This document shows positions 52,762 through 64,000 of a stretch of 64,000 nt of DNA, one piece after another; the stretch's first letter is position 1, and the number at the start of each line of letters is the position of its first letter. Where the stretch lies: contig JAQFVV010006310.1 in NCBI GenBank assembly GCA_028023455.1, forward strand, positions 1,612,001 through 1,676,000. Direction: 5' to 3'. The position numbers and the translations under genes were made by a program. The DNA comes from Epiperipatus broadwayi (taxonomy: Eukaryota; Onychophora; Udeonychophora; Euonychophora; Peripatidae). The notes under the pieces were generated by a model. The model worked only from the letters and a program-made list of their open reading frames with translations. It did not search any database and was not told where the DNA came from.

Positions 52762-53505
52762 TAATAGTTATGTGCTAGCATAAGAGATTGTGATCATGTG
52801 ATATTTACTGGTTTATGTAAAAGATGTTGGGGGATGGGAGGTTGGGAAGGGGATTACGTTTTCTGTAGATATATTTAAAATAAACAGGCTATACAATGCA
52901 GAAGTAGAACATTCACCTTCATGTATATGGTTTAAAGTTATAATCTGGATCAAGTAAAGAAAAATTTTAAAAAGCTTAGAATTTTTCTGTCAAATAATTG
53001 CCCATAATAAATATACTAAGCATATAATACAGATCAGTAAATGGGTATTTAGATCTTTTTTAGCTGGAGAGTCAAACAAAAATGAAAAACTACTCAAATT
53101 ATCTCAGCTGGTAAATGGGCAAATCTAATGAGTAATGCTTTGGCCTTCATTATACCTATTTGAAGAGTGATTGGAGAGATATTTGTCATGCAATGAGCTA
53201 TTTAGTAAAAAAGAAGCTATTTTATTTTTACATTAGTTATCCTTACTACTCTTTTTAGGGAAATATCTTTTCGTAACACATAATTATGAACACACACATA
53301 TTACCATTTTCTATTTTTAAATTTATGTTATAAATGTTCATTTTTGCTTTTCTTTATAATGTTCATTTGATTAGGATCATAATCCAAGTAGCCTGTGTAA
53401 AGATTTAAAGGAACTCCTTTATGATATATATAATAAAATAAGCAGTTCTCACTTTATTGCTACTTATAAGATTGCACAATTTGTGATTATCAGATAATAA
53501 TCCAT
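52762..53505. other. Flank of family A elements and AT-rich DNA
   Basis: 52775-52800 contains GCTAGCATAAGAGATTGTGA then TCATGTGA, the reverse complement of the CACATGACCATCACTTCTTA-type leader at 16382 and 16751, so the family extends beyond the hairpin. The rest holds a G-rich patch at 52829-52855 and no gene. Confidence 0.45.
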
Positions 53506-53509
53506 TTAA

Positions 53510-53720
53510 ATTCCCATTTCCAGACTAGTTTCTGGCTTTTGCTTTTATTAATGAGGTTTGGAATTCAATGCTAGAATTAATGCCGTTATATATTTAGCAA
53601 CAAACTTTAATTGCGTTTTATTATTCAACTCAAAATCCTGAATACAAAATACCCTAAAGTTTTTATGTAAGTCAATCTGCTTGAAAGCTTTTATAGATGT
53701 ATCTCCAGATCAGTAATTAT
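53510..53720. repeat. Family A repeat fragment
   Basis: CCAGACTAGTTTCTGGCTTT, then TTATTAATGAGGTTTGGAAT, and further blocks down to CTCCAGATCAGTAATTAT. It aligns best with 4505-4690. Non-coding. Confidence 0.45.
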
Positions 53721-53899
53721 ATTTTAGCACCCTCAAGTTTTTTATTATATGGAAAAAGTTATATGCCTGGCAAGGAATGGTAGTAATAAAGGATAAATTG
53801 TTCTTATTTTATTATATAGCGTGTTAAGCGATTAGTTATTAAGAATATATATTTTAAAAACCTGTCTAATATTAAATGGTATATTATTGGATTTTGTGT

Positions 53900-56820
53900 A
53901 GTTAAAAGAAAAGACGAAGAGACAATTTAAAAAATGGTCATGTACCACTTTACTACAAAAGCACAAATAATGTGGGATTTATTATAAACAAATGTGGAAG
54001 ATTAACATTGTAGAAATAGAATGACAATATTAGTTATTCGATTTAATGGAGATATATATCATAATAAATTTTCATTGTGATAAAAAATAGAGGATTTTTA
54101 TATAGATGCACAAAATGCTTTTTATCAGATGCAACAACATTTTAAAATTATCATAGAAGACTTTAATGCTAAAATTGGTAAAAAATTGAGAAATGAAAGT
54201 ACCATGGGTAAATTTGGTTATAGCGATAAAAGTGAGAGAGGACACAGATTTGTAAAGTTTGCAGAAAAAGTAAAAAATGTAAATTATTTATACATGTTAT
54301 ATATAAAGCTTGCAAAATAAGCTCTTAACAAGCTTTGGTAATATCCCCAACACCAGACCAGTTTCTGCTACTGGCGTCCATCAGTGAGGTGCCAGGATAT
54401 TCAAGTATTAGATTAAAAATATTAGGACAAGCCCAGCATTTTATCTAATGTATAACTATTAAGTAGAAACTCTGAAATTTTCAGACATCCCATATGTCTT
54501 CATAGTATTTTTAATCTAATACTTAAATATCCTGGCACCTCACTGATGACGCCAGTAGCAGAAACTGGTCTGGGATTGGTAATATTCTCAAAACTTGTTA
54601 AGAGCTTATTTTGCAAGCTCCATATATAACATTTGTAAATACAAGCTTATTAAATTAAATCATGTGACATCTGACTTGAATTCTTTTTTTTTGTAAATTA
54701 TTTAGTACTTTTTAAAAAAAAAATGTTGAATGGAAATGGATATGGAAGCTTCTAAATGACAATATAGTTAAACTGGATTATATTTTACTAACATAAAATA
54801 TGTATTTCAAGATTGTAATGTTCTTAACAGATTCTATACAGAGAGTGGTCATTGATTAATGAGATAGAAAATAATAGTTATTGCAAAATTAGAGAAATGA
54901 AAATGTTTAAAATTTTTAATCTTCAAAAATACTCCAATGTAAATTAGAACTAAAAAAATCTTTTAAAATATTAACAGATTTTAAAGTTGGTTTAAATTTG
55001 AATAAAATCAATAAGATAATTGATGCATTATATTAAGAACGCAACAAAGATAGCTGGGACAAAAAAGCAGCAATTTACTACTAAATTTTCTAATGAGACA
55101 AGAAAATGTATGAAGAAAAAAAAAGAATATGGAATATTTAAAAATGAACCATTAAAAAGAATTGAATATTTAGAGTTTTGTAAAATAGCATGAAAAATAT
55201 TTAATAATGATATAAAAAAATATAATTATGAATTGACAAGAAAATAAGTCTCAAAAGTGTTGAATGATGTCTCAGGAATGTTGTAAAATCATTTCTGCGA
55301 TAAAAAAGAAAAGATAGAAATAATACTAAAAAGAGAGAAGACATCGTGAAATGTGTGGAAGAGTTCTATAACTAAGTATATAATAATAAAAAAACAAGAC
55401 AACTACGTATCGCAAACACTTGATATATCTTCAGTTGCCAGTATTTTAGTCAAAGACATGAGAAATCTATGTAGAAAAGAAAAACTCCAGTAAATGATGG
55501 AATTACAATTGATATTTTAAAAGAAGCAAGCGATAAAATAGGAAAATTGTTGGCAAAGTTATATATTGAATGTCTAAGTGACAAATATGGATATGATGAA
55601 TGTAGTAATTATATTGTTATTTAAAAATGGTGATAAAGGAGATTTTAGAAAGTACAGACCTATCTGTCTTTTATCAGTTCTGTACAAAACCTTTTATAGG
55701 ATAATTACTATTTAGCTAAAATGAACTTTCGATTTTAACCAATCAAAAGAACATGCTGGATTTAAAAGTGATTTAGCACTCTTTACTACATATTGAGAGA
55801 AGTTCTAGAAAGAAACAATGAATTGCCAGTGTGCTTTATTTAGATTGGTAGATTATGAAAAGGAGTTGATTCTATAGCTGCTTATACAATAATTAAATAT
55901 TGGGTCATCAAACAATTCAAGATATGATTATATTCTGAATAATATTTATCAAAGTGCAGCAGCAATGGTTAGATTATATAGTGATACTAAGAAAATTTTA
56001 ACATGAGAAGGGTGTGTAATATCTCCAAAACTTTTATAGCAGTTTTACAAGAAGTATTTTGTGAAGAAAAATGGGAAGTTAAGGATAAAAAGTAAATGAA
56101 GATTATTTAAGTGATCTAGATGATGCAGATGATGTGGTTGTTTGCACAAATAATTCTTCAGAGCTTTAAGAGCAAGCAGCTGAACATAAAAAAAAGTATG
56201 ACCAAATATGAATATTAAAAAGATTCATGTTGAATGAATTTTCTCACAACAAATAAACAAAGATTGATAATGATGAATTAGAAACGTTAACAACTAGAAA
56301 TACCTATAGATGGAAACATAAATGAATAAAACTAATAAACCTGAATGGAGTACTTGTGGTAGATGTAAACTTAATATTAAAAGGAAATATATCTATGTGT
56401 TTGAAAATATTTTTAATAGATGTGTTTTACTGATCTGAGACTTGGACACTTATTAGAGGAGCAAATTCCTACACTTTAGCTCACTTAATGAAATATGGAA
56501 AGATGTATGTTAGAAGTAATAAGAAGGGGGTGAAAATGAAATATATGAATGAAAAAACAAGCAGGTAATATTGATTTCATTGGAAAAGTTAAGAGACTTA
56601 AATGGAGCTGGGCTGGCCATATTGCTAGAAGAGATGATAATAGACAGACAGCTGAAGTTTTAAAGTGAATTACAAGAGTCTATAAAAGATAAAGAAAGAG
56701 ACCATGTAAGATGGATGGATAAAATAAGGAAATTTTCCATGGAGAAGAGAAGCTAAGAACTGAATAAACTGAATTAAACCTGGAGAGATCTTTATTTTGT
56801 AGTGGATTTATAATTGTTTA
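53900..56820 (+). pseudogene. RTE-like LINE relic (endonuclease and reverse transcriptase)
   Basis: The broken plus-strand frames follow the order of an RTE-like LINE, of the type often annotated as craniofacial development protein 2-like. There is NNVGFIINK near 53970 (endonuclease, family GVGF(L/I)), then IIIEDFNAKIGK (54147-54185, family MGDFNAK(V/I)G), with a GKFG and SERGHRFVKF block. After an inserted hairpin come TPVNDGITIDILKEA (near 55500; family PGEDGI), RKYRPICLLSVLYK (near 55650), and an NNIYQSAAAMVRLY block (near 55950). Then an EGCVISPKL block precedes the catalytic DDADDVVV (ADD at 56125-56133), and MNIKK lies near 56205. The end carries the usual GHIAR.DD.R and VRWMDKIRK blocks (56620-56725). 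Many stops make it dead. The start is truncated. Confidence 0.88.
54295..54680. mobile_element. Hairpin repeat inserted into the RTE-like LINE (family A)
   Basis: The left arm (54295-54422) and right arm (54506-54631) are reverse complements with few mismatches: TGTTATATA, GCTTGCAAAATAAGCTCTTA, CCAGACCAGTTTCTGCTACT, CATCAGTGAGGTGCCAGGAT, TTAGATTAAAAATA. The loop is about 80 bp. It interrupts the endonuclease frame directly after the AEKVKN codons. A tail (54625-54675) matches 11124-11175. It is well preserved compared with its LINE host, so it moved or duplicated later. Confidence 0.8.
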
Positions 56821-57330
56821 AATGATGTATAAATATTCACAAAAATCACAAGACATTATTGAGTAATGACTAATTTTCATGTACGCAAAATTGGGAAAAA
56901 AACTATTGATTTAATGCCCACTTAACAAAAAGAACTTTTATAATCCCTCCTCCATTCTCTTCTCTCCTCTTTCTTTCTCTACCCCTCTCCCTCTCTCTCC
57001 TTCTCTATCACATTTTTTCTTTGTTTACAATACTTAATAAATGAATGTGTTCTGCTTGGTTTGGCATAGAAATAAAGTGATAGACTGAAATTTAAGATGC
57101 TTGAATTGTGACTCACTTTTGTTCCTTTATGCTCAAACTTCTTAGAAAGAAACCATACAATTATTTTTTGTTATAGATGCATGAGATTTTTACTAATTGT
57201 GTACTTATATATAAAGTTATTATTATATACCTATCTATAGTTATTGCATATAAAATATATCGAATATTACAAAAATAATTAATATTCTCTACAAAAAACT
57301 AATTGAACACCTAATTGTTGCCTATATATT
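56821..57330. other. 3' flank of LINE and AT-rich DNA
   Basis: A pyrimidine-rich tract (CTCTCC/CTTTCT, about 56941-57010) follows the LINE, possibly part of its 3' end or a simple repeat. No gene. Confidence 0.5.
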
Positions 57331-57334
57331 TTAT

Positions 57335-58510
57335 GCATATATTGAACCAGGTGGGGTCATAGATCACTCAGGGAACTACATCTACCATGAATTTTTAACT
57401 CTTTAATAAAATCTAAACTTGTGAAAGCAACATTATAAACCTGTGAAACAATAATTATAAGACTTACTTTCAATAAAAAATATGATACAATTACTTATCA
57501 ATTCGATCTCCACCAATGCAATTTAAATATTGCTCCACACTGGCCCCTTAGGCAGAGAAGTATAATACCCAGAGGATACCCATGCCCAAGCCAGAGCTAT
57601 ATATAAAATATATAGCTGCAACCATTTTTGAAGGACATAGATCTTCTTGGCTGCAGAATTAAACACCTATCATTCAAAGCACTTTTTTGTTTCAAAGTAA
57701 AATTTCAGGCACCAGTTAATTACCCAAAAGAGTAAATAATGCACTTTGAACAATGGCAAACTAACTCAGTGCCTAAGAAATCCCCAAAGCTCAATCACAA
57801 GAATAACAAAATGCATACTGCTTTAATTAGTGGTAAAAGAATTGATCAACAGACATTAAGTTTTAAAGACAATTTATTTTAACTAAATGATTACTATTAT
57901 AATTTTAAACTACTTTTATAACTTCTTATTAACCTAACAATGGTATTTTATATAATGACCACACACACACACACTCTTATTCACACAATAAAATATAAGA
58001 TGTCACAAAGCCTTAAATAAATACACAAAATTAATATAAGATATCATAAAGCATTAAATAAATACACATTTAAAAACATGCACATCAATAGTACATTTTA
58101 TGCATGCTATAGAGTTCATTAGTTTTACTGACTCTGGATGCTTCAAATTATTGCAATGGCTACATTAATTTCAGAAATGGAATAAAAATGTTTTTTATTA
58201 CCTATAGAATTTTGGATGTTGAATTCTTGATGTTTGCTGCTTCACATGAGTTTTTATCAACTGGTTGGATTTTAGGCTTCTGTGGAGGTCCCTATGATTG
58301 CTATTCATAATACTCTTATTCAAGACAGTTAGATATCTCTGGTGGTTTCAAGTTATTAGGCAGGCATCAGTTTTATTGGGCAGGTTGCTGATGTTTTATC
58401 AGACTAAGGCTGGAGGCTGGATGTATGCTTTCCACAACTACTAACACTGCATTGTCATCAAAAACACAGACTCTGGATACGTGACATGACTGACTGAAGA
58501 CTGATTGTAA
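57335..58510. repeat. Unassigned moderately GC-richer block
   Basis: Several stretches here are less AT-rich than the flanks: 57345-57400, 57530-57600 (CACTGGCCCCTTAGGCAGAG) and 58215-58440 (TTCTGTGGAGGTCCCTATGA and a GGCAGG pair). The middle (57680-57800) resembles the left part of the insert at 29.6 kb. I suspect a decayed long retroelement or a family shared with 29384-31171 and 43385-43460, but see no protein motif. Confidence 0.35.
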
Positions 58511-59765
58511 AAAACTTATTGAACAATAAAAAACTAACTATTTATGTGATAATCTGTTGTCATTTTTTAAAACTAGTTTGTATACCCACCAGCTATATCC
58601 CTGTTAGTTAGAAATTCATCCACTGCTTTTGATTATATTTTTGATAAGATTTTGATTAATTAATTAATCCTGTTTTTAATTAGTAGTCATTGCTAATTCT
58701 GTTGTTTATGGATTTTTACTTAGTAGCCATTGCTAATTCTGTTTTTAGGTAGCTTCTGAGTATTTGCAATATTTTAGAGACATTTTAAACTTATACACTT
58801 TCATTTATTTTTTTAATATCCAACTTTCATATTTCATTATATTAACCCATACACATTTTACTATGCTTCTTTATTTTTAAAATCAACTCATTATAAACAA
58901 TCTTATTTATTTTAAAATGAATGGGAAGAGATTTTTTTTCTTTAAATTAAATGAAAAGTAAAAATATTATTTTTAAACTGCTATAGCTTTAACCTTTAAT
59001 TACTTGAAATTCAACTACTTTTAACTTTTCTAAGTAAATTATCTTCTCTGGATTACTCCTAAATTAATTCATAATACTTTACAAATGACACAGGGAGGGT
59101 TTAATTTTCATCCAGACTAACAGTATTTTTTCTTTTCAAAACTCTAACTTTTATAAACAGCAATTCTTTCAAATTTATTCTGACTTACATATTATTTATT
59201 ACAACCTTCATTTCTTTTTACAAAACTTATTTTAGTCATAATGATTTTTATTTATTAGAATTTTAATTTTAAAATCTTTACATTATTTAAAATATGATTT
59301 TATTGTAATGATTGTAAACACAATCTTATGTGGAGTGCTATCATTAGCTATACAATATAGATATGAAATATAAAAGACACTATAACAGTATACAATTTAA
59401 TATTTATTTTAGTAAAGCTAGTTTATTGTCAACATATTAAGTTCTTACTATGGTATAATTCTTAAAACATGACAATTTTTTAGCTACAAGCATTGATTTG
59501 TTTGCATAAATGATATAAAGGGAATTTCTTTCTTTGTATGTGTGTGTGTGTTTTTTGTTTAACTTTTCAAGACAAATTTCAACAGTAATATTTAAATTTT
59601 TAAATTGCAAATCAAACTTAGGATATTTTTGCTTTATTTTTTTGCCTAATCTAACAAATAAAAAAAATAATTGAATGGGTTATTGCTTAAGTTGTTCATA
59701 AGAAATTTAAGCATCAAAAGCAATGAAGTGAAGCTATGATTTATAAATCTTGAGTTGCAGAGTCT
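58511..59765. other. AT-rich DNA, no gene recognised
   Basis: Contains a small direct repeat, TTAGTAGTCATTGCTAATTC and TTAGTAGCCATTGCTAATTC (near 58680 and 58720), and a short (GT)n near 59540. No coding domain. Confidence 0.5.
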
Positions 59766-59769
59766 AGTC

Positions 59770-59890
59770 ATTCATCATGGTTTATTGCTCAGAAATTCAT
59801 AAAAAGTTCAACCAATCAATAATAGAACTGGGCTGCAATCCATGAATTTTGAACTCTAGAGATTGGCATTCTACCACATAGGGATGTAAT
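59770..59890 (-). repeat. Family C repeat, possibly a tRNA-like SINE
   Basis: Best copy of the family that also occurs at 50870-51005. On the minus strand it reads TGTGGTAGAATGCCAATCTC, then GAGTTCAAAATTCATGGATT, GCAGCCCAG, and ends toward AATAAACCATG. The GTGGTAGAATGCC block could be an A box. No clear poly-A or target duplication was found. Confidence 0.5.
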
Positions 59891-60004
59891 TTAATAAATA
59901 AAATGGATGCTAAAGAACATAAAAAATCAAGCTAGGCAAATGATGATATATTATTACTATAATATTTAAATATAAGTATAGTATATATATTTAAGCTAGA
60001 TGTA

Positions 60005-60490
60005 ATTATGGGGGATTTAAACCCAGACTTTCAAGCTTTCTTCAGTCATTCACTCCATCTTATACAACCGATACACTTGACCACATATATGTGAAAAAGA
60101 TAAATGATCTTCAATATACATATTTTGTGCTGAACCAGCACTCATTAGTTGGCCTGTATCATCATTTCCCACACATGTATATAATCATTGGCAAACAAGG
60201 ATTTTGAATATGCTACCATCAGATTTTCAATGATATCGGTGGCTGAAGAGTTGCAAAGTGGAGAAGTTTGAAGTCTGTCCATTAAAGTTTGATGATTTGC
60301 TATCTTAATATAAACTGAACACTGATTATTTGTGTGTGGGAGATGATGATCTGGATCAACTGATGAATGCTGGTTCAGCACAAAATATGTATATTGGAGA
60401 TCATTTATCTTTTTTACAAGGATATTGGTATATAAGATGGAGTGGATGACTAAATGAAACTTGAAAGTTTGGGTTTAAATCCCCTTTAAT
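60005..60490. repeat. Foldback repeat, family B
   Basis: 60008-60170 is the reverse complement of 60330-60490: GGGGGATTTAAACCCAGACT against the right end's AGTTTGGGTTTAAATCCCC, with CACTCCATCTTATA, AAAGATAAATGATC, CAATATACATATTTTGTGCT and CTGAACCAGCA shared in order. The loop (60171-60329) matches the single copy at 32480-32600. So here one family B unit is complete and its end is repeated in inverse, giving a hairpin. Confidence 0.8.
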
Positions 60491-60494
60491 TATT

Positions 60495-62570
60495 ACTATA
60501 ATATTTTTTGTTTAATAAATTTATAATTTTCAAAAGATTTTATCATATCTAAAAAGATGTGAAGTATATCAATTGTATAATTAATTTTAGTAAGTACTCA
60601 TTATGGATTTTCATAATGCTATTGAAGTGGTCATATATATATACATGCGTATATATTTGTGCTTCATGTATATATATTTGCTATTAGGTTAAAAATATTA
60701 AGGCATTTTTAAAAAAATAGAACTGTATTAAAAAAATAATATTATAAAAATGTAAATTTTATTACGAAATTTAATTATGAGTTGGTATGTGTGAAAAGAT
60801 GAGGTTTTAAATCAACAAAGAAAGTTAACTTTGTAATTAATTAAAGAACCAATTGATATTAAAAAAATGTAGGTACTAAATTCTAATTTTAGAATTTATA
60901 TTTTAGTGTAACATTGTCATTACAATTAAAGGTAACAAAAGTGTAATTCCTGGAAATTTGATAAAAATCAAAGACATTCGGAATTTAATTAAGAAATACA
61001 ATTACTAAAATTTCAAAATTAAATTGCATTAAGATTATAATCAGTAATATTTTTTTTTAGATAATAAAGAAAATAACTTTCTTTAAGTTTAAATTAATTA
61101 ATCAATTTAAAAAGATCCGGATGGCTTTGTTTTGAGATATATATATATATATAGAGAGAGAGCAAAAAAGAATTTTAGTTATTGTAAACTTCTGAAAGTT
61201 ATTGTAAACTCATTGTAGTTTTATAAACTTTTTGTAAAGTTTTGTTTTTAAGCTGTTTAATTACATAATGCTATGATTAGTGAGTAGATCACCACAATTT
61301 CTCAGGCCATCACCAAGAAACTGAATATGGAGATCCCTGGTCTTATAGAATGCTAGGGTGATCAAGTCCCTGCCTATAATTGATGATCCAAATTGACCCT
61401 GCCTTGTCACCAATATATAATGTCACAGATCATTGAAAGAATTCGCTAAATGATAAAAGCTTCTCTAATATTCTGCTTTCTTTGCTTTAAATAATTATAT
61501 ATTAATCATTCTGTAAAATATGTTTATTATTGTATTATTTAGATATTTTATTGCATTATTTAAATATTTTCTTAACGCACACTTACATAATAAGGAAGAT
61601 CGACTATTGCACCATATACTCCATCTTTCTTAAATTTGCTAGACTTAAAGTTTAAGAATTAGACGGAGATAAATTTAGTAAAATATTTCAATAATTAAAA
61701 TATTTGATGTTATTTAAAGAAAAGTCCAGTAATCAAATAAGAGCAAGATATTTTAAATCTGTTTCTCTGATTTTAATTTGTTTTTTTATTACTTGCGATT
61801 TTAAACTTGTCTGTTTAAAAATCGGTTCTTTCAAAATATCATTTAACCATTAACACTATGATAATGGTTTATATAAAACTTTCAAATTTTAAAAATTACC
61901 ATCCAGTGTTAAGAAGTTTAAAAGCCATCTTTATTTTCTGTTTTGGGAAGACAATTATATATGTATACTGCATGCAGGTGATTTATAAACAACTTGCAGT
62001 TTTAAAATAAAATTTGAAGTTAAAAGTTAAAACTTTTTTAAAACAAATATATATGTATACTGCAGCTATGCAGTTTTCAGTTCTATAAAACTGATAAATA
62101 ATGAAATACAGTATATGATACGATAGTTTAATTCTTTAAAACTTTTAACACAATTTAATATAATGTCATTGTTAGGCTATCTTATCAACAATTCCGTATA
62201 TATGTAAGACCTATGGGGCGGATCTCTAATTAAGCAGGGAGTAATTTAGTTATAAATTTCTTTTTTATTACAATAACTGTGTAGGCTCTGATTTAGCTTC
62301 ATATAATAGATATTTGCATGTTGTAATCTTATGACATGACCATTTACGTTTCTTTATATAGATTTAAATTTAAGTCTGAATATTTATTATTTTATATAAA
62401 TATAGCGTTACTGAGTTGACTAATTTTATGATTATTTTATTGCATTTTTTCAGCAAGCATATATCCCTGCTTTGGAAAATTTAATTTGACAGATTCATTC
62501 TAAATAAGTCCCATGCAAATGCGGGAACTTTCTTTTATTTTTTAGACCCAGAAGGTCTTATTATTTTTTG
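60495..62570. other. AT-rich DNA, no gene recognised
   Basis: Holds an AT/AG tract at 61139-61161, short GTAAACT repeats at 61179-61240, a GC-richer unassigned patch at 61288-61440 (ending near AATGTCACAGATCATTGA), and two copies of ATATATGTATACTGCA (61956 and 62047) about 90 bp apart. Confidence 0.5.
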
Positions 62571-62577
62571 TTACCAA

Positions 62578-63299
62578 TGTAGTGGATCATTCCTGCCTGT
62601 TAACGAGAGTTCTTAAGGGTTATACGAAGATGCTAATTCCTTCATTCCATGACCCATTTAACTTTGCAAAAGCGAATATATTCCCGTCATCGTTGCCTTA
62701 TTATAAAACTTGGATATGACATTGCGGAGGCGATCATATTCCAGTCTACCTCGTTATGTGTTTATTACTTTAGCAGCTCAATACCGCCTTTCTTATCCCT
62801 TGTGTATATTAAAACAAGTCATGATCATGGGAGTTATGCATTTATCTATTTAACCACATTTTCTAAAGTTAATTAAACTTACCTTGCATTATTTATTATG
62901 TACCTACTTGAGGGACATCTGCCCCAAAGATCAAAGGTGTTCATTGTGCGAGGTCCCTTATTTATATATATGTTATACAGTGAAACTTTTACATATGTAA
63001 TCATCAATTAATGTAATTTCACAAGTCTAGCAACCAAATTAAGCAGTAGTCATTTCTTTTGTTTATTTGTTTGTAACTTTAAATACTAATAAAGTGTTTG
63101 TATCTTATATATACATTGCATTGGGTGTCTTGTTTGCCACAGGGAATTCATATAGTTAATAATATAGTTTTAAGAGTCTCTACCTCTCCCTGATCACCGA
63201 GCCTAATTAAAATGAGGTAGTATGTAGATTGAAATGAGATGTGGTGGCTTAAATCACCCTGGTGGTGATTTTGCTATTATCGACTCATAGACCGCTACA
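62578..63299 (+). mobile_element. Possible solo LTR of a retrotransposon
   Basis: The segment starts TGTAGTGG and ends CCGCTACA, near-perfect short inverted ends of the TG...CA type used by LTRs. Inside, a TATA-like TTATTTATATATAT lies at about 62956 and an AATAAA polyadenylation signal at 63089, followed by a GT-rich GGGTGTCTTGTTTGCC (63125-63140). This is the order U3-R-U5. Against it: the 5-bp flanks (ACCAA and CTATA) are not a duplication, and no primer-binding site or internal coding region is seen next to it. The 75-codon frame at 62649-62876 within it has no known motif. Confidence 0.35.
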
Positions 63300-64000
63300 C
63301 TATATATACACACTAGTAAACGGTAGCTAATGTTAAGTATCGCTATAGTTTTAGTCAACAGTTTTACTTAAATTCAAAAAAAGAAATAAACATTTTGCAA
63401 TTGTTCAGGCATTTAGTTTTTTTTTTTGTTTTTAAGTGAACTAATGCTCCTGCATGGTTTGAGGCAATAATAAAGAGAGGTAGATTTGGAAACTCAAGAT
63501 CTATTGCTTGCAGTCATGTTTTATCATTTCTGGTGCTTGAATTTCTTATACAATAAATCGTTGGATTATTATAGGTAAATTAATAGCTAATGCATCATTG
63601 TATATATTTTTCAGATATGAATCTATGAGTGATAGTGCTTTAATAGGAAAAGTTAGGTGAATTATGATGAACAAAAAGAAACATAATTGTGATGTTTGAA
63701 AGATTGTATTCTATTATCTCAACTTTTTTTTTTTTTTATTATCAATATTTCACATTTTAGAAGAAAAAATACAATCTTATATATGTATGCATACGCACAA
63801 ATAAAGTCAACGCTAACAGACTTTTATACTTTCTTATCTCTCATACATACTCACACACAGATATATATATATAAATCATTATTATTTCTACTATCATTCA
63901 AACGCATAGTTGTATATATTAAATAAGTATGTTAATGGCTGGTCCTTCTAATATGCATTTTGATCAAATCAAGTATTTTTTGGTTAATCATCCATTCACT
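63300..64000. other. AT-rich DNA, no gene recognised
   Basis: T/A runs, a short AT tract near 63862 and CACA steps. The 76-codon frame at 63696-63926 is low complexity and not credible as a gene. Confidence 0.5.

Noticed and set aside
52584-52778. 64-codon frame as a small protein
   Set aside because: It spans the hairpin MITE and its loop; the coding appearance comes from the GC-richer repeat.

Overview
This window looks like non-genic DNA from a repeat-rich, strongly AT-biased invertebrate animal genome. The evidence is eukaryotic selfish DNA throughout: hAT transposase remains, two kinds of LINE, a pair of Penelope-like retroelements with YVDD reverse transcriptase and GIY-YIG motifs, tRNA-derived SINEs with poly-A tails, MITEs, foldback repeats and long microsatellites. 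A cephalopod or other lophotrochozoan would fit, and a cnidarian would too; I cannot name the species from sequence alone. I found no host protein-coding gene, rRNA, functional tRNA, CRISPR array or operon. Nearly all long reading frames are broken transposon proteins or translated simple repeats.

Layout. 0.7-3.3 kb: decayed hAT (ZMYM1-like) transposase, plus strand. 4.5-5.2, 9.1-9.6, 11.0-11.2, 16.4-17.0, 52.6-52.8, 53.5-53.7 and 54.3-54.7 kb: copies of one dispersed repeat family, mostly arranged as hairpins. 10.1-10.8 kb: a second hAT fragment (GTF2IRD2/ZBED5-like), minus strand, split by a 136-bp GC-rich insert with a 9-bp target duplication. 14.66-14.78 kb: a tRNA-derived SINE with a 12-bp target duplication; a second copy lies at 33.1 kb. 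20.0-21.6 kb: a minus-strand LINE reverse transcriptase relic abutting a compound ATCT/GTCT/GTCC/ATCC array. 22.0-26.0 kb: a giant inverted repeat with arms of about 1.8 kb. 26.0-31.7 kb: a second giant inverted repeat made of two head-to-head Penelope-like elements, one split by about 1.8 kb of foreign DNA. 34.7-35.9 kb: a CpG-richer block with degenerate TTAGGG repeats. 37.8-38.6 kb: two (TAA)n arrays of about 205 bp flanking a LINE C-terminus. 38.98-39.88 kb: a non-autonomous DNA transposon with TA duplication. 44.27 kb: (AT)n. 44.54-45.51 kb: an internally deleted hAT with 8-bp target duplication. 47.96-48.14 kb: a short MITE. 53.9-56.8 kb: an RTE-like LINE relic interrupted by a hairpin repeat. 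60.0-60.5 kb: another foldback repeat, related to one at 32.5 kb. 62.6-63.3 kb: a possible solo LTR.

The most unusual part is 22.0-31.7 kb, where two independent kilobase-scale inverted repeats sit next to each other. Any read-through transcript would fold into very long double-stranded RNA. The dispersed hairpin family makes foldback a theme of the whole window.
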